A stretch of 57,710 nucleotides of DNA from Acetobacterium woodii (GCA_016213825.1 JACQZP010000023.1:1-57710); one strand, 5' to 3'. Positions 25,075 through 33,196 are shown, numbered from the stretch's first letter. Numbers and translations: made by a program. Notes: generated by a model from the letters alone, not told the origin.

Positions 25075-26149
25075 GGGTGCCCACCTCCTCCACAGTAATT
25101 TGATGCGATCGAAGGTAGTTAATCGCTCGGGCTGCGCTTAATTCATCCTCGGGCAGTTGGATCACCATCTGGCCAAACCGATACCCATCGATGTTTTTCA
25201 TGTCAGCATGGATAATATTCACCAGGCATTTTGTTTCCAGGACCATTTTTGCCATTACCGAATCACTGGACGATTTTTCATCAAACACAATTCGATAGGT
25301 ATTTTTGCCCATAACAACCGGGTCCTGATCGCCTTCTGAAAAGATCATTTTCTTGGCAATCTCAGTTTTGGGGTTGCGGAAGATATCCTCGACCTCACCA
25401 TCTTCAGCAATTTTGCTTTTATCAATAATTGCCACATGACTACAAATTTGCTCGACCACACTCATTTCGTGGGTAATAATCACAATCGTAATTCCCAGCT
25501 TCTGATTAATTTCTTTTAGCAGCTTGAGAATCGAGCTGGTTGTGGATGGATCCAGGGCTGAAGTAGCCTCGTCACACAAAAGAATTTTGGGATTGTTGGC
25601 TAAAGCTCTGGCAATGGCAATCCGTTGTTTTTGGCCGCCTGACAGCTGTGAGGGATAGGCCTTGGCCTTGTCTGGCAGGCCTACCAATTCCAACAGTTCG
25701 GCAGTTCTTTTTTTGGCAGCATCTTTATCCACCCCAGCAATTTCAAGGGGAAATAAAATATTTTTTTCAGCGGTCCGCTGCATCAACAGATTAAACTGCT
25801 GAAAAATCATACCCACAGAATAACGTACGGTTCTTAGTTCTTTTTCGGTTATTTTAGAAATATCCTGGCCATCAATGAAGACGCTGCCGCTGGTCGGCTT
25901 TTCAAGCAGATTAATACAACGAACCAGGGTACTCTTACCGGCGCCACTCATACCGATAATTCCATAAATATCGCCCTGGTTGATACTGAGATTAATGCCT
26001 TCCAGCGCTTTAACCTCACCACTTTTAGGTCGAAAGGTCTTTCCCAGATCTTTTATCTCAATGATGGGTTTTTGGGATGTCTTATTCGTCTCGATGTTCC
26101 TTACCCTCCTAAACAACAAATTTAATGGCCCATAACGAAATGGCAACAC
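25064..26149 (-). CDS. metN: Methionine ABC transporter ATP-binding protein MetN
   Basis: The ATPase has Walker A GMSGAGKST, Q-loop, signature LSGGQKQRIAIARAL, Walker B ILLCDEATSALD and a C-terminal NIL domain (about 285-361) that binds methionine and closes the transporter by feedback. The start is uncertain: the longest frame begins with GTG at 26149 behind a weak site, whereas a full AGGAGG lies at codons 15-16 with no ATG, GTG or TTG at suitable spacing after it (ATC lies nine bases beyond). The conserved fold begins near PIIEIKDLGKTF. First gene of metNIQ. Confidence 0.93.
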   Translation of the reverse strand: MLPFRYGPLNLLFRRVRNIETNKTSQKPIIEIKDLGKTFRPKSGEVKALEGINLSINQGDIYGIIGMSGAGKSTLVRCINLLEKPTSGSVFIDGQDISKITEKELRTVRYSVGMIFQQFNLLMQRTAEKNILFPLEIAGVDKDAAKKRTAELLELVGLPDKAKAYPSQLSGGQKQRIAIARALANNPKILLCDEATSALDPSTTSSILKLLKEINQKLGITIVIITHEMSVVEQICSHVAIIDKSKIAEDGEVEDIFRNPKTEIAKKMIFSEGDQDPVVMGKNTYRIVFDEKSSSDSVMAKMVLETKCLVNIIHADMKNIDGYRFGQMVIQLPEDELSAARAINYLRSHQITVEEVGTHVG

Positions 26150-26328
26150 AAACCGCTCTATTTATAAAAAACACCGGTAGCAAAAATAGACTATCCTTCA
26201 GATGTCCGTCCTGGACTTACATCTGTATTTTTACTGTTTCAGTATTTTAAAATGGGTTTTATGTTGTCATTAATCAAAACAAGCTTATTCATATCAAAAC
26301 AGTGGGTTTAAAGCCAACCCACCGTTTT
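26150..26328 (-). promoter_or_regulatory. Structured 5' leader of metNIQ, class not recognised
   Basis: Between the promoter and metN the minus strand can fold as follows. A 5' hairpin (26297-26308 with 26316-26327) begins the transcript. A 10-bp stem (26226-26235 with 26179-26188) encloses a hairpin CAGAT-GTAA-GTCC-AGGAC-GGAC-ATCTG and a 10-base strand AAGGATAGTC. The loop GGAC could pair with GTCT just downstream (26187-26191 region). It lacks the S-box core, a T-box and other met-linked motifs I know. Confidence 0.45.
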
Positions 26329-26358
26329 ATTATAGACTCGATTTGATTTTCTTGTCAA
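26329..26358 (-). promoter_or_regulatory. Promoter of metNIQ
   Basis: TTGACA (26353-26358), 18 bases and TATAAT (26329-26334) on the minus strand, 22 bases past the yccF stop. The transcript should start at about 26322-26326. Confidence 0.85.
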
Positions 26359-26379
26359 GCTTATTAGGTTAATCCCTCA

Positions 26380-26748
26380 CTAAATATCAGTGATTTGTGC
26401 GCCAAACGGAAACAATGCCAATTTAGCAAATTTGAACCATTGCAGGCCAAAGGGAATCCCAATGATGGTAATGCAAAACAGTAACCCTAAAATAGCTGAT
26501 CCCAGAGCCAAACCCCATCCGAAAATGAGAATCCATAAGATATTTAAAATAACCGAACCGGTGCCCATGTTTGAATAATCAACCGTTTTTCCAAAAGGCC
26601 ATAATACCAATTTAGCCATTTTAAAGGCCTGCAGTCCCAAGGGTATCCCAATAATGGTAATACAGCAGATAATACCAGCTAAAAACCAGCCAATTGCCAT
26701 AATCAAGCCCCCAACTATAATCCAGATAATGTTACCAACGATGCTCAT
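26380..26748 (-). CDS. YccF-domain inner membrane protein
   Basis: The 122-residue protein contains two copies of the YccF module, each with a membrane segment followed by CITIIGIPxGLQxFKxAKLxLxPFG (about 27-54 and 90-117). Function in the family is not established. GAGG precedes the ATG. Single gene between a foldback repeat and the metNIQ promoter. Confidence 0.9.
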   Translation of the reverse strand: MSIVGNIIWIIVGGLIMAIGWFLAGIICCITIIGIPLGLQAFKMAKLVLWPFGKTVDYSNMGTGSVILNILWILIFGWGLALGSAILGLLFCITIIGIPFGLQWFKFAKLALFPFGAQITDI

Positions 26749-26787
26749 GCTTTTTTCCTCTTTTCAATGTCTATTTAAGTACCGTGA

Positions 26788-26895
26788 GCTTTACATTCAG
26801 TTTCACACGAAACAATCTTTACACTGTACGTCGTACAGGCTATCGCCTGTTCGCCTACACGTTACAAAATTGTTTGTGGAAACTGAACATAAAGC
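26788..26895. mobile_element. Foldback (MITE-like) element
   Basis: A 108-bp element is bounded by imperfect inverted repeats of about 30 bp: GCTTTACATTCAGTTTC at 26788 and, inverted, GAAACTGAACATAAAGC ending at 26895. Inside are CTGTAC-GTC-GTACAG and CAGGC-TATC-GCCTG hairpins. It has no coding capacity. It could be a miniature transposable element or an extragenic palindromic repeat; I see no clear target duplication. Confidence 0.6.
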
Positions 26896-26931
26896 AAACA
26901 TTGTTCGATGCTTATAATTTATAATGTCTGT

Positions 26932-27462
26932 TTATTTTATCGACGGATCCCGGGCGATTGCCGCTTTTTTAAACTCGTGGTTGCCAATATGACAATAGCC
27001 GCCAGGATTCTTTTTTAAATATTCCTGGTGATAGGTTTCTGCTGAGCTGTAGTTTTCCAGCGGCAGTACTTCTATTGCCAGTGGCACCCCATATTCCATT
27101 CTAAGTTCGTTGACAGATTTTAATATGACTTCCTGATCAGACGGATCCGAGTAATAAATGCCGGTCCGGTATTGAGTCCCAACATCGTTCCCCTGCCGAT
27201 TCACCGCCACCGGATCGATGACCTCGTAGTACATACTTAATAAAAAAGGCAGACTGATCACCTGGTTGTCATAAAAAACCTTTACCACTTCAGCATGCCC
27301 GGTATTTCGACGGCATACGTCTTCATAGGTTGGGTTTTGAGTTTTGCCATTGGCATAACCCACCTCTGTCTTAACAACCCCTCTTATCGCCTGAAAGTAC
27401 ATTTCAGTCCCCCAGAAACAGCCGCCGGCCAAGGTTATTTCTTTAATATTTTCGTTTAACAT
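26932..27462 (-). CDS. msrA: Peptide methionine sulfoxide reductase MsrA
   Basis: The enzyme (176 residues from the chosen start) reduces methionine-S-sulfoxide in proteins. The catalytic cysteine is in AGGCFWGTE (C15), followed by the family GYANGKTQNPTYEDVC, TGHAEVV and YHQEYLKKNPGGYC with a possible resolving Cys. An upstream extension to 27591 overlaps the preceding gene; the ATG at 27462 follows AAAGGAA one base after that gene's stop, so translation is coupled. Confidence 0.95.
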   Translation of the reverse strand: MLNENIKEITLAGGCFWGTEMYFQAIRGVVKTEVGYANGKTQNPTYEDVCRRNTGHAEVVKVFYDNQVISLPFLLSMYYEVIDPVAVNRQGNDVGTQYRTGIYYSDPSDQEVILKSVNELRMEYGVPLAIEVLPLENYSSAETYHQEYLKKNPGGYCHIGNHEFKKAAIARDPSIK

Positions 27463-27463
27463 T

Positions 27464-28204
27464 TCAATTTCCTTTCCATATTTCCAGAATTTTTTCAACG
27501 GCAATGGCTTGTTGTTCTGCTGATGAAATAGACGCTGTTCCATCCCCGGCTTGTTGTCCATAATTTCCAAAGCCACTGTGATTCCCGCCACTTATTTCGT
27601 AAAGCGTTGTCGCCGAAGGCATTTTTACTTTGGCCGCTTCAAAAGCCTGCCGATTTAACACCTGATCGTTACTACCGTATAAACTTAAAACCGGGTGATT
27701 GCTCAAAGCCAAATCCCCGTTGGGATAGGCACCCATCAAAACCAAGCCTTCCACCTTATCTTCATGTCCAGCCATATAATCTGATGCCATGGCTCCTCCC
27801 AATGAATGGCCACCAATAATCCAGTGATTAATCTCCGGCAACGCCTCCATGACTGCATCTGCACCATTAGGATTCAAGACAGCCAGGTTAAATGGCATTT
27901 TTACAATGACTGCCGTCAAGCCTTTTTTTGCCAGTGCCTGCATCAGCGGTGCGTAAGCAATGTCCTCAACCTTGCCACCGGGATAAAAAATTATTCCGAT
28001 TTCATCCTGACCGGCCGTTGGTGTGAAAATAGTCAGATTGCCTTTTTCTGATACATTGACCTGATCGTTTGAGTTCAGTGCCTCATGAGCAGTTTGATCT
28101 GCGTGGTAATACTGCCCAAGGTAGATCAGTATTCCAATAATAAAAGCTACCAAAACAATTCCAATTATTTTCATGATTCTTTTTAGGGTTTTACGTTCTT
28201 TCAT
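27464..28204 (-). CDS. Membrane-anchored alpha/beta hydrolase
   Basis: The 246-residue product has an N-terminal membrane helix (about 11-30) and an alpha/beta hydrolase domain with the nucleophile in GGHSLGG (S134), the acid in YGSND (D180) and the histidine in GGNHSGF (H209). The catalytic triad is complete; the substrate is unknown. It probably faces outward. It is followed after one base by msrA, which may only reflect transcription. Confidence 0.85.
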   Translation of the reverse strand: MKERKTLKRIMKIIGIVLVAFIIGILIYLGQYYHADQTAHEALNSNDQVNVSEKGNLTIFTPTAGQDEIGIIFYPGGKVEDIAYAPLMQALAKKGLTAVIVKMPFNLAVLNPNGADAVMEALPEINHWIIGGHSLGGAMASDYMAGHEDKVEGLVLMGAYPNGDLALSNHPVLSLYGSNDQVLNRQAFEAAKVKMPSATTLYEISGGNHSGFGNYGQQAGDGTASISSAEQQAIAVEKILEIWKGN

Positions 28205-28338
28205 GATTGCTCCTTGTTTATTATGTCTTAATCATTTGCGAAACTGCCCTGCGCTTCGCAGTTGGTTTGCACTATTTATACCCCAACCAGTAATAAAACA
28301 ACAATTAAGTCATTTTACCACTTTTCAAAAAATAAAAA

Positions 28339-28357
28339 AACCGCAATCTCTGCGGTT
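28339..28357 (-). terminator. Terminator of the tRNA operon
   Basis: AACCGCA pairs with TGCGGTT and is followed by seven T on the minus strand, 12 bases past tRNA-Lys. Confidence 0.85.
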
Positions 28358-28368
28358 ATGATTTCAAA

Positions 28369-28444
28369 TGGTGACCCATGGGCGACTTGAACGCCCGACA
28401 CCCTGATTAAAAGTCAGATGCTCTACCAACTGAGCTAATGGGTC
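28369..28444 (-). tRNA. tRNA-Lys (anticodon TTT)
   Basis: A full cloverleaf with the anticodon loop CTTTTAA, T-loop GTTCAAG and an encoded CCA end (76 bases). Last tRNA of the cluster. Confidence 0.97.
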
Positions 28445-28489
28445 AGATAAAATTATTTAGTTATGTTTGTCTCCAAACGATTGTTCAAT

Positions 28490-28567
28490 ACTCAAGTTTG
28501 CCTAACTAAGTGATTCACACCAAATCAAAGATTTGGGTTCTCTACTTTGCAACTGAGCTAATGGGTC
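28490..28567 (-). pseudogene. Degenerate tRNA-Lys copy
   Basis: The first 18 bases (28550-28567) are identical to the 5' end of tRNA-Lys. A hairpin at 28520-28536 (CCAAA-TCTTTGA-TTTGG) sits where the anticodon arm would be and still shows TTT, but position 33 is C rather than U and no T-arm or CCA follows. It looks like a decayed or partly recombined tRNA-Lys duplicate. Confidence 0.65.
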
Positions 28568-28611
28568 ATGTGACTTGTTTAGTTTTTTCTGTCTTCTCTG
28601 CCTAGTGAAAA

Positions 28612-28688
28612 TGGCAGGGGTAGCAGGACTCGAACCTACGAAATGCCAGAATCAAAATCTGGTGCCTTACCAACTTGGCTATACCCCT
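28612..28688 (-). tRNA. tRNA-Gln (anticodon TTG)
   Basis: A 77-base cloverleaf with the anticodon stem-loop CCAGA-TTTTGAT-TCTGG, T-loop GTTCGAG and encoded CCA. It is a substrate of the GatCAB pathway also encoded in this window. Confidence 0.96.
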
Positions 28689-28711
28689 ATAAAAAAATAA
28701 TGATATAGAAA

Positions 28712-28789
28712 TGGGGTGGATAATGGGACTCGAACCCACAACTTCCGGAATCACAATCCGACGCTCTAACCGATTGAACTATACCCACC
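28712..28789 (-). tRNA. tRNA-His (anticodon GTG)
   Basis: The cloverleaf has the anticodon loop TTGTGAT, an extra 5' G opposite discriminator C, and encoded CCA, all characteristic of tRNA-His. Confidence 0.96.
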
Positions 28790-28814
28790 ACGATATAAAT
28801 ACATTAAAATAAAA

Positions 28815-28891
28815 TGGTGCGCCTGAGAGGATTCGAACCTCTGGCACACGGCTTAGAAGGCCGTTGCTCTATCCTACTGAGCTACAGGCGC
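28815..28891 (-). tRNA. tRNA-Arg (anticodon TCT)
   Basis: A 77-base cloverleaf with the anticodon loop CTTCTAA, T-loop GTTCGAA and encoded CCA. Confidence 0.97.
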
Positions 28892-28910
28892 TCAATCTTT
28901 TTCGCAAAAA

Positions 28911-28984
28911 TGGAGCGGGTGAAGGGAATCGAACCCTCGCGACTGGCTTGGAAGGCCAGGGCTCTACCACTGAGCTACACCCGC
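28911..28984 (-). tRNA. tRNA-Gly (anticodon TCC)
   Basis: A 74-base cloverleaf with the anticodon loop CTTCCAA, T-loop GTTCGAT and encoded CCA. First tRNA of the cluster. Confidence 0.97.
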
Positions 28985-29009
28985 ATTGCCTCTCTTAGAG
29001 ACAAGTGTT

Positions 29010-29038
29010 AGTATACTTGAAATAGAAAGAGTTGTCAA
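29010..29038 (-). promoter_or_regulatory. Promoter of the tRNA operon
   Basis: TTGACA (29033-29038), 17 bases and TATACT (29010-29015) on the minus strand, about 18 bases before tRNA-Gly. Confidence 0.88.
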
Positions 29039-29124
29039 CTCTTTTTTAATTTTTATTTATTTAGCTCCTTATTTTTTTATTTAATCAGCCTTTCAGCTAT
29101 GCCAATATGAGTAGGAAAAACAGC

Positions 29125-29907
29125 TTAAACCGTTTTAATCCCCACGCCTTTTTTGAAGATATAGGCGGCAATAAAAAATGAACTGAGGATCAACGCAATT
29201 GTCCAAAAAACATGGATGACAATATTACCCTCACATACCCCAATGTAGGCGTATCGGGAAACATTAACCAGCGGATAGATCGGGTTAATATATTTAATAT
29301 AGGAAAGAAAACCGGGTAGCTTTGAAACCTCAAAAAACACACCGCCCAGATAGGTAAGGGGGGTGATGATAATGGCCAAAGCAAAATTCATCTTCTCAAA
29401 GTTATCCAGAACAAGTCCGGCAATCAGACCTAATGATGCAAAAACAAAGGACGTTGCCGTCAATGCCAACACAAAAAATAGTGGGTATTCAACTTCATAT
29501 CCGACAACGAAAATCGTTGCCACATAGGTTAGAATCCCAACGAGAACCCCACGGAACATCCCACCAAAAACGAAGGCTAGAATCTTCTCAGTAATGGAGA
29601 TGGGGTAGCTGTTCAAATCCTGAATGGTATTCTGAAATTTCTGCGAGATGATCGAAAAGGATGGATTTTGGAAGGATGCAAAAATTGCCCCCATTGTCGC
29701 TAAACCTGGGACAAGAAAATGAAGATAATTGATCCCTTCGATGCCAACCGATCTGGTTTGCAACATTCCCCCAAAGATTAACATATATAAAACATTTGAA
29801 ATCAGCGGTGCCAGAACGGTCTGAACCGGTACCTTCATAAATCGATGTATCTCCTTATTAAAGAGGGTTAAGAATCCAACTCTGTTATAAAATATCCTGT
29901 TTTTCAT
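29125..29907 (-). CDS. ABC-2-type exporter permease
   Basis: The 260-residue permease has six predicted membrane helices and the ABC-2 family pattern (FLVPGLATMGAIFASFQNPSFS, then LTYLGGVFFEVSKLPG). AGGAGG precedes the ATG, eight bases after the ATPase gene. The pair is probably a drug or toxic-compound exporter. The last gene of arsR-ATPase-permease. Confidence 0.9.
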   Translation of the reverse strand: MKNRIFYNRVGFLTLFNKEIHRFMKVPVQTVLAPLISNVLYMLIFGGMLQTRSVGIEGINYLHFLVPGLATMGAIFASFQNPSFSIISQKFQNTIQDLNSYPISITEKILAFVFGGMFRGVLVGILTYVATIFVVGYEVEYPLFFVLALTATSFVFASLGLIAGLVLDNFEKMNFALAIIITPLTYLGGVFFEVSKLPGFLSYIKYINPIYPLVNVSRYAYIGVCEGNIVIHVFWTIALILSSFFIAAYIFKKGVGIKTV

Positions 29908-29915
29908 GTGCCCTC

Positions 29916-30821
29916 CTAATGTTTAATGATATTTAAATAAATATCTTCCAGTTTTGGTCTTTCCACCACCAGATTGGTAAATTCCATATTTCTCTCTGAC
30001 AGTTGTTTAAAGACTTTAGATAGATCCTTTTTTGAGGCCTTTAGCTGGAGCCTTGTTTTATCTTCGATATGCGGGTGATACTCGCTTAAAAAATCGAAAT
30101 CTGCCAAATTCAGCTCCGCATCAAAGTGAACTTCAATGACAGATTCTCTGGAAAAAGCATCCATCAGCTCTTCTTTTGGCTCATCAGCGATAATCTTACC
30201 GCCATCAATAATCACGATCCGCTTACACAATTTTTCCGCTTCTTCAATATAGTGGGTGGTGAGAATGATGGTGGTTCCTGATTGATGCAGTTTAACTAAA
30301 AAGTCATACAAGGTGTGACGCATTTCGATATCAACACCAGCGGTGGGTTCATCCAGAATGAGGATTTTGGGTTTATGAACCAGCGCCTTGGCAATTAAAA
30401 ATCGTCTTCGCATCCCCCCGGAAAGATCCCTTAACCGGGCACTTCTTTTTTCGGTCAGATACAACGCATCTAACAGTTCATCAATATATTCTTTATTATC
30501 CTTGATCCCAAAATAACCCGATTGCTTTTTCAAGGCCTCATCAACCGTAAAAATAAAATCATATCCGGTATCCTGGGGAACGATCCCAATTATTTTTTTT
30601 GTTTCAAGCTCCTTTCGATCAATATCATACCCGCCAATCGTTACAGCTCCCTTTGTTTTTTTTACATTACCTGCCAAGATATTGATTAAGGTGCTTTTCC
30701 CCGCCCCATTTTGCCCCAGCAAAGCGGTAAATTCGCCTTCTTCTATATTTAAGCTGACATTTGTCAATGCTTCTTTTTTGCCCTTTTGATAGGTCATTGA
30801 CACATCGTTAATTTTTAGCAT
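29916..30821 (-). CDS. ABC-2-type exporter ATP-binding protein
   Basis: The 301-residue ATPase has Walker A GQNGAGKST, signature LSGGMRRRFLIAKAL, Walker B ILILDEPTAGVD and H-loop TTHYIEEAE, as in daunorubicin-type exporters. The C-terminal ~85 residues are the usual accessory domain. It lies downstream of an ArsR regulator and forms a transporter with the following permease. Confidence 0.93.
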   Translation of the reverse strand: MLKINDVSMTYQKGKKEALTNVSLNIEEGEFTALLGQNGAGKSTLINILAGNVKKTKGAVTIGGYDIDRKELETKKIIGIVPQDTGYDFIFTVDEALKKQSGYFGIKDNKEYIDELLDALYLTEKRSARLRDLSGGMRRRFLIAKALVHKPKILILDEPTAGVDIEMRHTLYDFLVKLHQSGTTIILTTHYIEEAEKLCKRIVIIDGGKIIADEPKEELMDAFSRESVIEVHFDAELNLADFDFLSEYHPHIEDKTRLQLKASKKDLSKVFKQLSERNMEFTNLVVERPKLEDIYLNIIKH

Positions 30822-30904
30822 CGCTTGCTTCCTTTCTACATTCGTTTAGTCTTATTTTAGTTTTATTGTTTTATAATAATCGAACTTCAAGCGGACAGGC
30901 TAGG

Positions 30905-31216
30905 CTATTTCAAAAAATCCCTGATCGCCTGAACCGCTTCCATATTAATCTTACAAACTGAACTTTGCCCAATTCGGGTACAGTTGATCAAACCAGCATT
31001 TTCAAGCTCTTTAAAATGATGAGAAATGGTCGACTTCGATAAATCCAGACAATCACAGGTCTTCGTAAAACACTTTTCTACCCCCTCCTCCGAACACAGG
31101 CAGTCCGTGGTAACTTCAGAAGTTGTCTGATTCCATTCATAAAGCATTTTAAAAATATTCAACCGTTGTTCACTTGAAAGCGCCTTAAAGATCTTTACTA
31201 AATCAATATTTTCCAT
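30905..31216 (-). CDS. Cysteine-rich ArsR-family repressor
   Basis: The 103-residue protein has the ArsR winged helix (DLSKSTISHHFKELENAGL) with an unusual run of cysteines just before it: C39, C41, C49, C54 and C56, plus C79 and C88. Ordinary ArsR proteins have one CxC here, so this one may bind a thiophilic metal or sense thiol oxidation. The ATG at 31216 falls where the promoter predicts transcript start, so the mRNA may be leaderless; a TTG at 31237 would lie upstream of the transcript start. It probably represses the following ABC exporter. Confidence 0.9.
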   Translation of the reverse strand: MENIDLVKIFKALSSEQRLNIFKMLYEWNQTTSEVTTDCLCSEEGVEKCFTKTCDCLDLSKSTISHHFKELENAGLINCTRIGQSSVCKINMEAVQAIRDFLK

Positions 31217-31222
31217 AGTTCT

Positions 31223-31251
31223 ATAGTAATCAAACAATCAAACTTTGTCAA
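31223..31251 (-). promoter_or_regulatory. Promoter of arsR and the exporter
   Basis: TTGACA (31246-31251), 17 bases and TACTAT (31223-31228) on the minus strand. The expected start point is at or next to the arsR ATG. Confidence 0.85.
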
Positions 31252-31266
31252 GCATAATTGTTTGAT
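31229..31266. promoter_or_regulatory. Probable ArsR operator
   Basis: ATCAAACAAT (31229-31238) and its exact inverse ATTGTTTGAT (31257-31266) flank the -35 box; a half-site ATCAAAC also lies at 31238-31244. The layout suits steric repression by the adjacent ArsR protein. Confidence 0.65.
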
Positions 31267-31270
31267 GATA

Positions 31271-31762
31271 TTAACGATTATCGTTCCATAGCGGGATAAT
31301 TTTTGCTTCAATTTCCCCATTCTCAATGGTAATCAGACCGTAGCTTTCGGGGTCACCCATTCTGGGCGCCCCCACCGAACCAGGATTCATGATCAGGATT
31401 CGGCCGTCATCTTCAATATAAGCATGGTGGGTATGACCATAGAGAATTACCTGGGCATTTTTTTCCAGACCGGCATAGTAAATGCGATGTAAATCATTTT
31501 TTACACCATATTTATGGCCATGACAGGCAAAAAATTTAAATCCGCCCAATGTCGTCTCCAGCGACATACTGCCGTCATCAGCAAAAGAATCCAAGTTTCC
31601 CTTCAGGATGTGGACCGGGATATTGGTGAGCGTTCGCAGGTAAAGAGCATCTTCCACGTAGTCTCCAAGATGAATAATTACGTCCACCTGACCCATTTCC
31701 TCAGCGGCCTGTTTCACAGCTTTCAGATTACCATGGCTGTCACTCATAACTCCAATTTTCAT
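31271..31762 (-). CDS. yfcE: YfcE/MJ0936-family metallophosphoesterase
   Basis: The product (163 residues) has the phosphodiesterase metal ligands in order: MSDSHGN, HLGDYVED, LKGNLD, CHGHKYG and YGHTHHA. Family members hydrolyse artificial or cyclic phosphodiesters; the natural substrate is unknown. I chose the ATG at 31762 behind GGGGGAT over an ATG four codons upstream. It follows rdgB closely, as in many Firmicutes. Confidence 0.92.
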   Translation of the reverse strand: MKIGVMSDSHGNLKAVKQAAEEMGQVDVIIHLGDYVEDALYLRTLTNIPVHILKGNLDSFADDGSMSLETTLGGFKFFACHGHKYGVKNDLHRIYYAGLEKNAQVILYGHTHHAYIEDDGRILIMNPGSVGAPRMGDPESYGLITIENGEIEAKIIPLWNDNR

Positions 31763-31824
31763 TTTATCCCCCATCCCCTGGTTATTTTCTGCCTTAATTT
31801 AAATGGTTAAAATAGTGATTTGTA

Positions 31825-32427
31825 TTAAATCCTCTGCTCCAGTATTGCTTTGGCTTTTTCGATAGCGGCGGCACGATGACTCAGCCGATTTTTTTCATCC
31901 TTGGTCATATCCCCATAGCAGCGGCCTGATGCTTCATGGATAAATAAAGGATCATAGCCAAATCCACCTTCGCCACAATACTCTAAGACAATTTTACCCC
32001 GTACTAAACCTTCACAGGTCAATTCACAACCGTCGGGGAAAATCATGGCGATGGCGGTAATAAATGAGGCCCCGCGTTGCTCCTCCGGCACACCAGTCAT
32101 TTCCTTTAGGAGTTTTTCATTATTGTCGGTATAGGTGACATTTTCTCCGGCGTAGCGCGCCGAATAGATCCCCGGTTCACCATTTAAACAGTCTACCGAC
32201 AACCCCGAATCCTCGCCTATAATAATGATGTCTTTTCCCTGGACATATGATTTTAAAGCCCGAACCTTGATCAGGGCATTTTCTTCATAAGTGAGACCAT
32301 CCTCGATAATCTCAATTTCAATGCCAAAATCTTTCATGGTCAGGACTTCAAAATCCGCATCTAGCATGGCTTTTAATTCTTTGGCCTTATCTTGATTTCT
32401 GGTTGCTAAAAGAATTGTTCTCATCAT
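31825..32427 (-). CDS. rdgB: XTP/dITP pyrophosphatase (RdgB/HAM1)
   Basis: The 200-residue enzyme removes non-canonical purine triphosphates. Family motifs TRNQDKAKEL (near the N-terminus), GEDSGLSVDCLNGEPGIYSARYA and FGYDPLF are present. It starts 10 bases after rph. Confidence 0.95.
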   Translation of the reverse strand: MMRTILLATRNQDKAKELKAMLDADFEVLTMKDFGIEIEIIEDGLTYEENALIKVRALKSYVQGKDIIIIGEDSGLSVDCLNGEPGIYSARYAGENVTYTDNNEKLLKEMTGVPEEQRGASFITAIAMIFPDGCELTCEGLVRGKIVLEYCGEGGFGYDPLFIHEASGRCYGDMTKDEKNRLSHRAAAIEKAKAILEQRI

Positions 32428-32437
32428 AATTTACCCA

Positions 32438-33196
32438 TTATCTCAACAATGTATCTTTTTGGAAGGCGATAATTTTTTTAATACTCTCTTCTCCCAAGGT
32501 TAACATTTTTTGAAGTTCTTCCTTATTAAAGGGGCGTTCTTCCCCGGTTCCCTGAATCTCGATGATTTCACCAGTTTCAGTCATCACCATGTTCATATCA
32601 ACTTCCGCATTTGAATCTTCTTCATAACACAAATCGACAATGGCTTCACCCTGATAAATACCTACGCTGGTGGCAGCGACAAAATTGGTAATTGGCATTT
32701 CTTTAATTTTTCCTTTTTCGACCAGATCCGATAAGGCATCGTGAAGGGCCAGAAATGAACCAGTAATGGCTGCCGTCCGGGTTCCGCCGTCGGCCTGGAT
32801 CACATCGCAGTCGATCCACAATGTTCGTTCGCCGAGCTTATTAAGGTCAATAACCGATCTCAGACTTCGGCCAATTAAGCGTTGGATTTCCATGGTCCGA
32901 CCATCAATTTTTCCCCGGTTGCGATCCCGACTTTTACGGGTATTGGTTGACCCGGGAATCATTTCATATTCGGCGGTAATCCAGCCTTTTTTTTGTCCTT
33001 TTAAAAACGGTGGGACCTTGTCTTCCACCATAGCAGTACAGATTACCTTGGTATCGCCCACTGCAATAAGCACGGATCCTTGGGCATGTTTAATAAAGTG
33101 ACGGGTAACAACCATTGGTCTTAGTTCATGAGCTGCCCGGCCGTCGATCCGTTTGTTGATCTCTGCTAATTCTTTTATTTCTTCAATGTTTTCCAT
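32438..33196 (-). CDS. rph: Ribonuclease PH
   Basis: The 252-residue phosphorolytic exonuclease trims tRNA 3' ends. Motifs include [46 protein letters not shown] and [17 protein letters not shown] precedes the ATG. The rph-rdgB-yfcE order is common in Firmicutes. Confidence 0.96.
   Translation of the reverse strand: MENIEEIKELAEINKRIDGRAAHELRPMVVTRHFIKHAQGSVLIAVGDTKVICTAMVEDKVPPFLKGQKKGWITAEYEMIPGSTNTRKSRDRNRGKIDGRTMEIQRLIGRSLRSVIDLNKLGERTLWIDCDVIQADGGTRTAAITGSFLALHDALSDLVEKGKIKEMPITNFVAATSVGIYQGEAIVDLCYEEDSNAEVDMNMVMTETGEIIEIQGTGEERPFNKEELQKMLTLGEESIKKIIAFQKDTLLR

Noticed and set aside
26150-26328. S-box (SAM-I) or T-box upstream of metN
   Set aside because: The S-box core (AGAGAGGTGGAGGGA, GCAACC) and the T-box GGTGGTACCGCG are both missing.
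28814-29011. 65-codon plus-strand frame across two tRNA genes
   Set aside because: It is the antisense of tRNA-Arg and tRNA-Gly, a well-known false ORF type.
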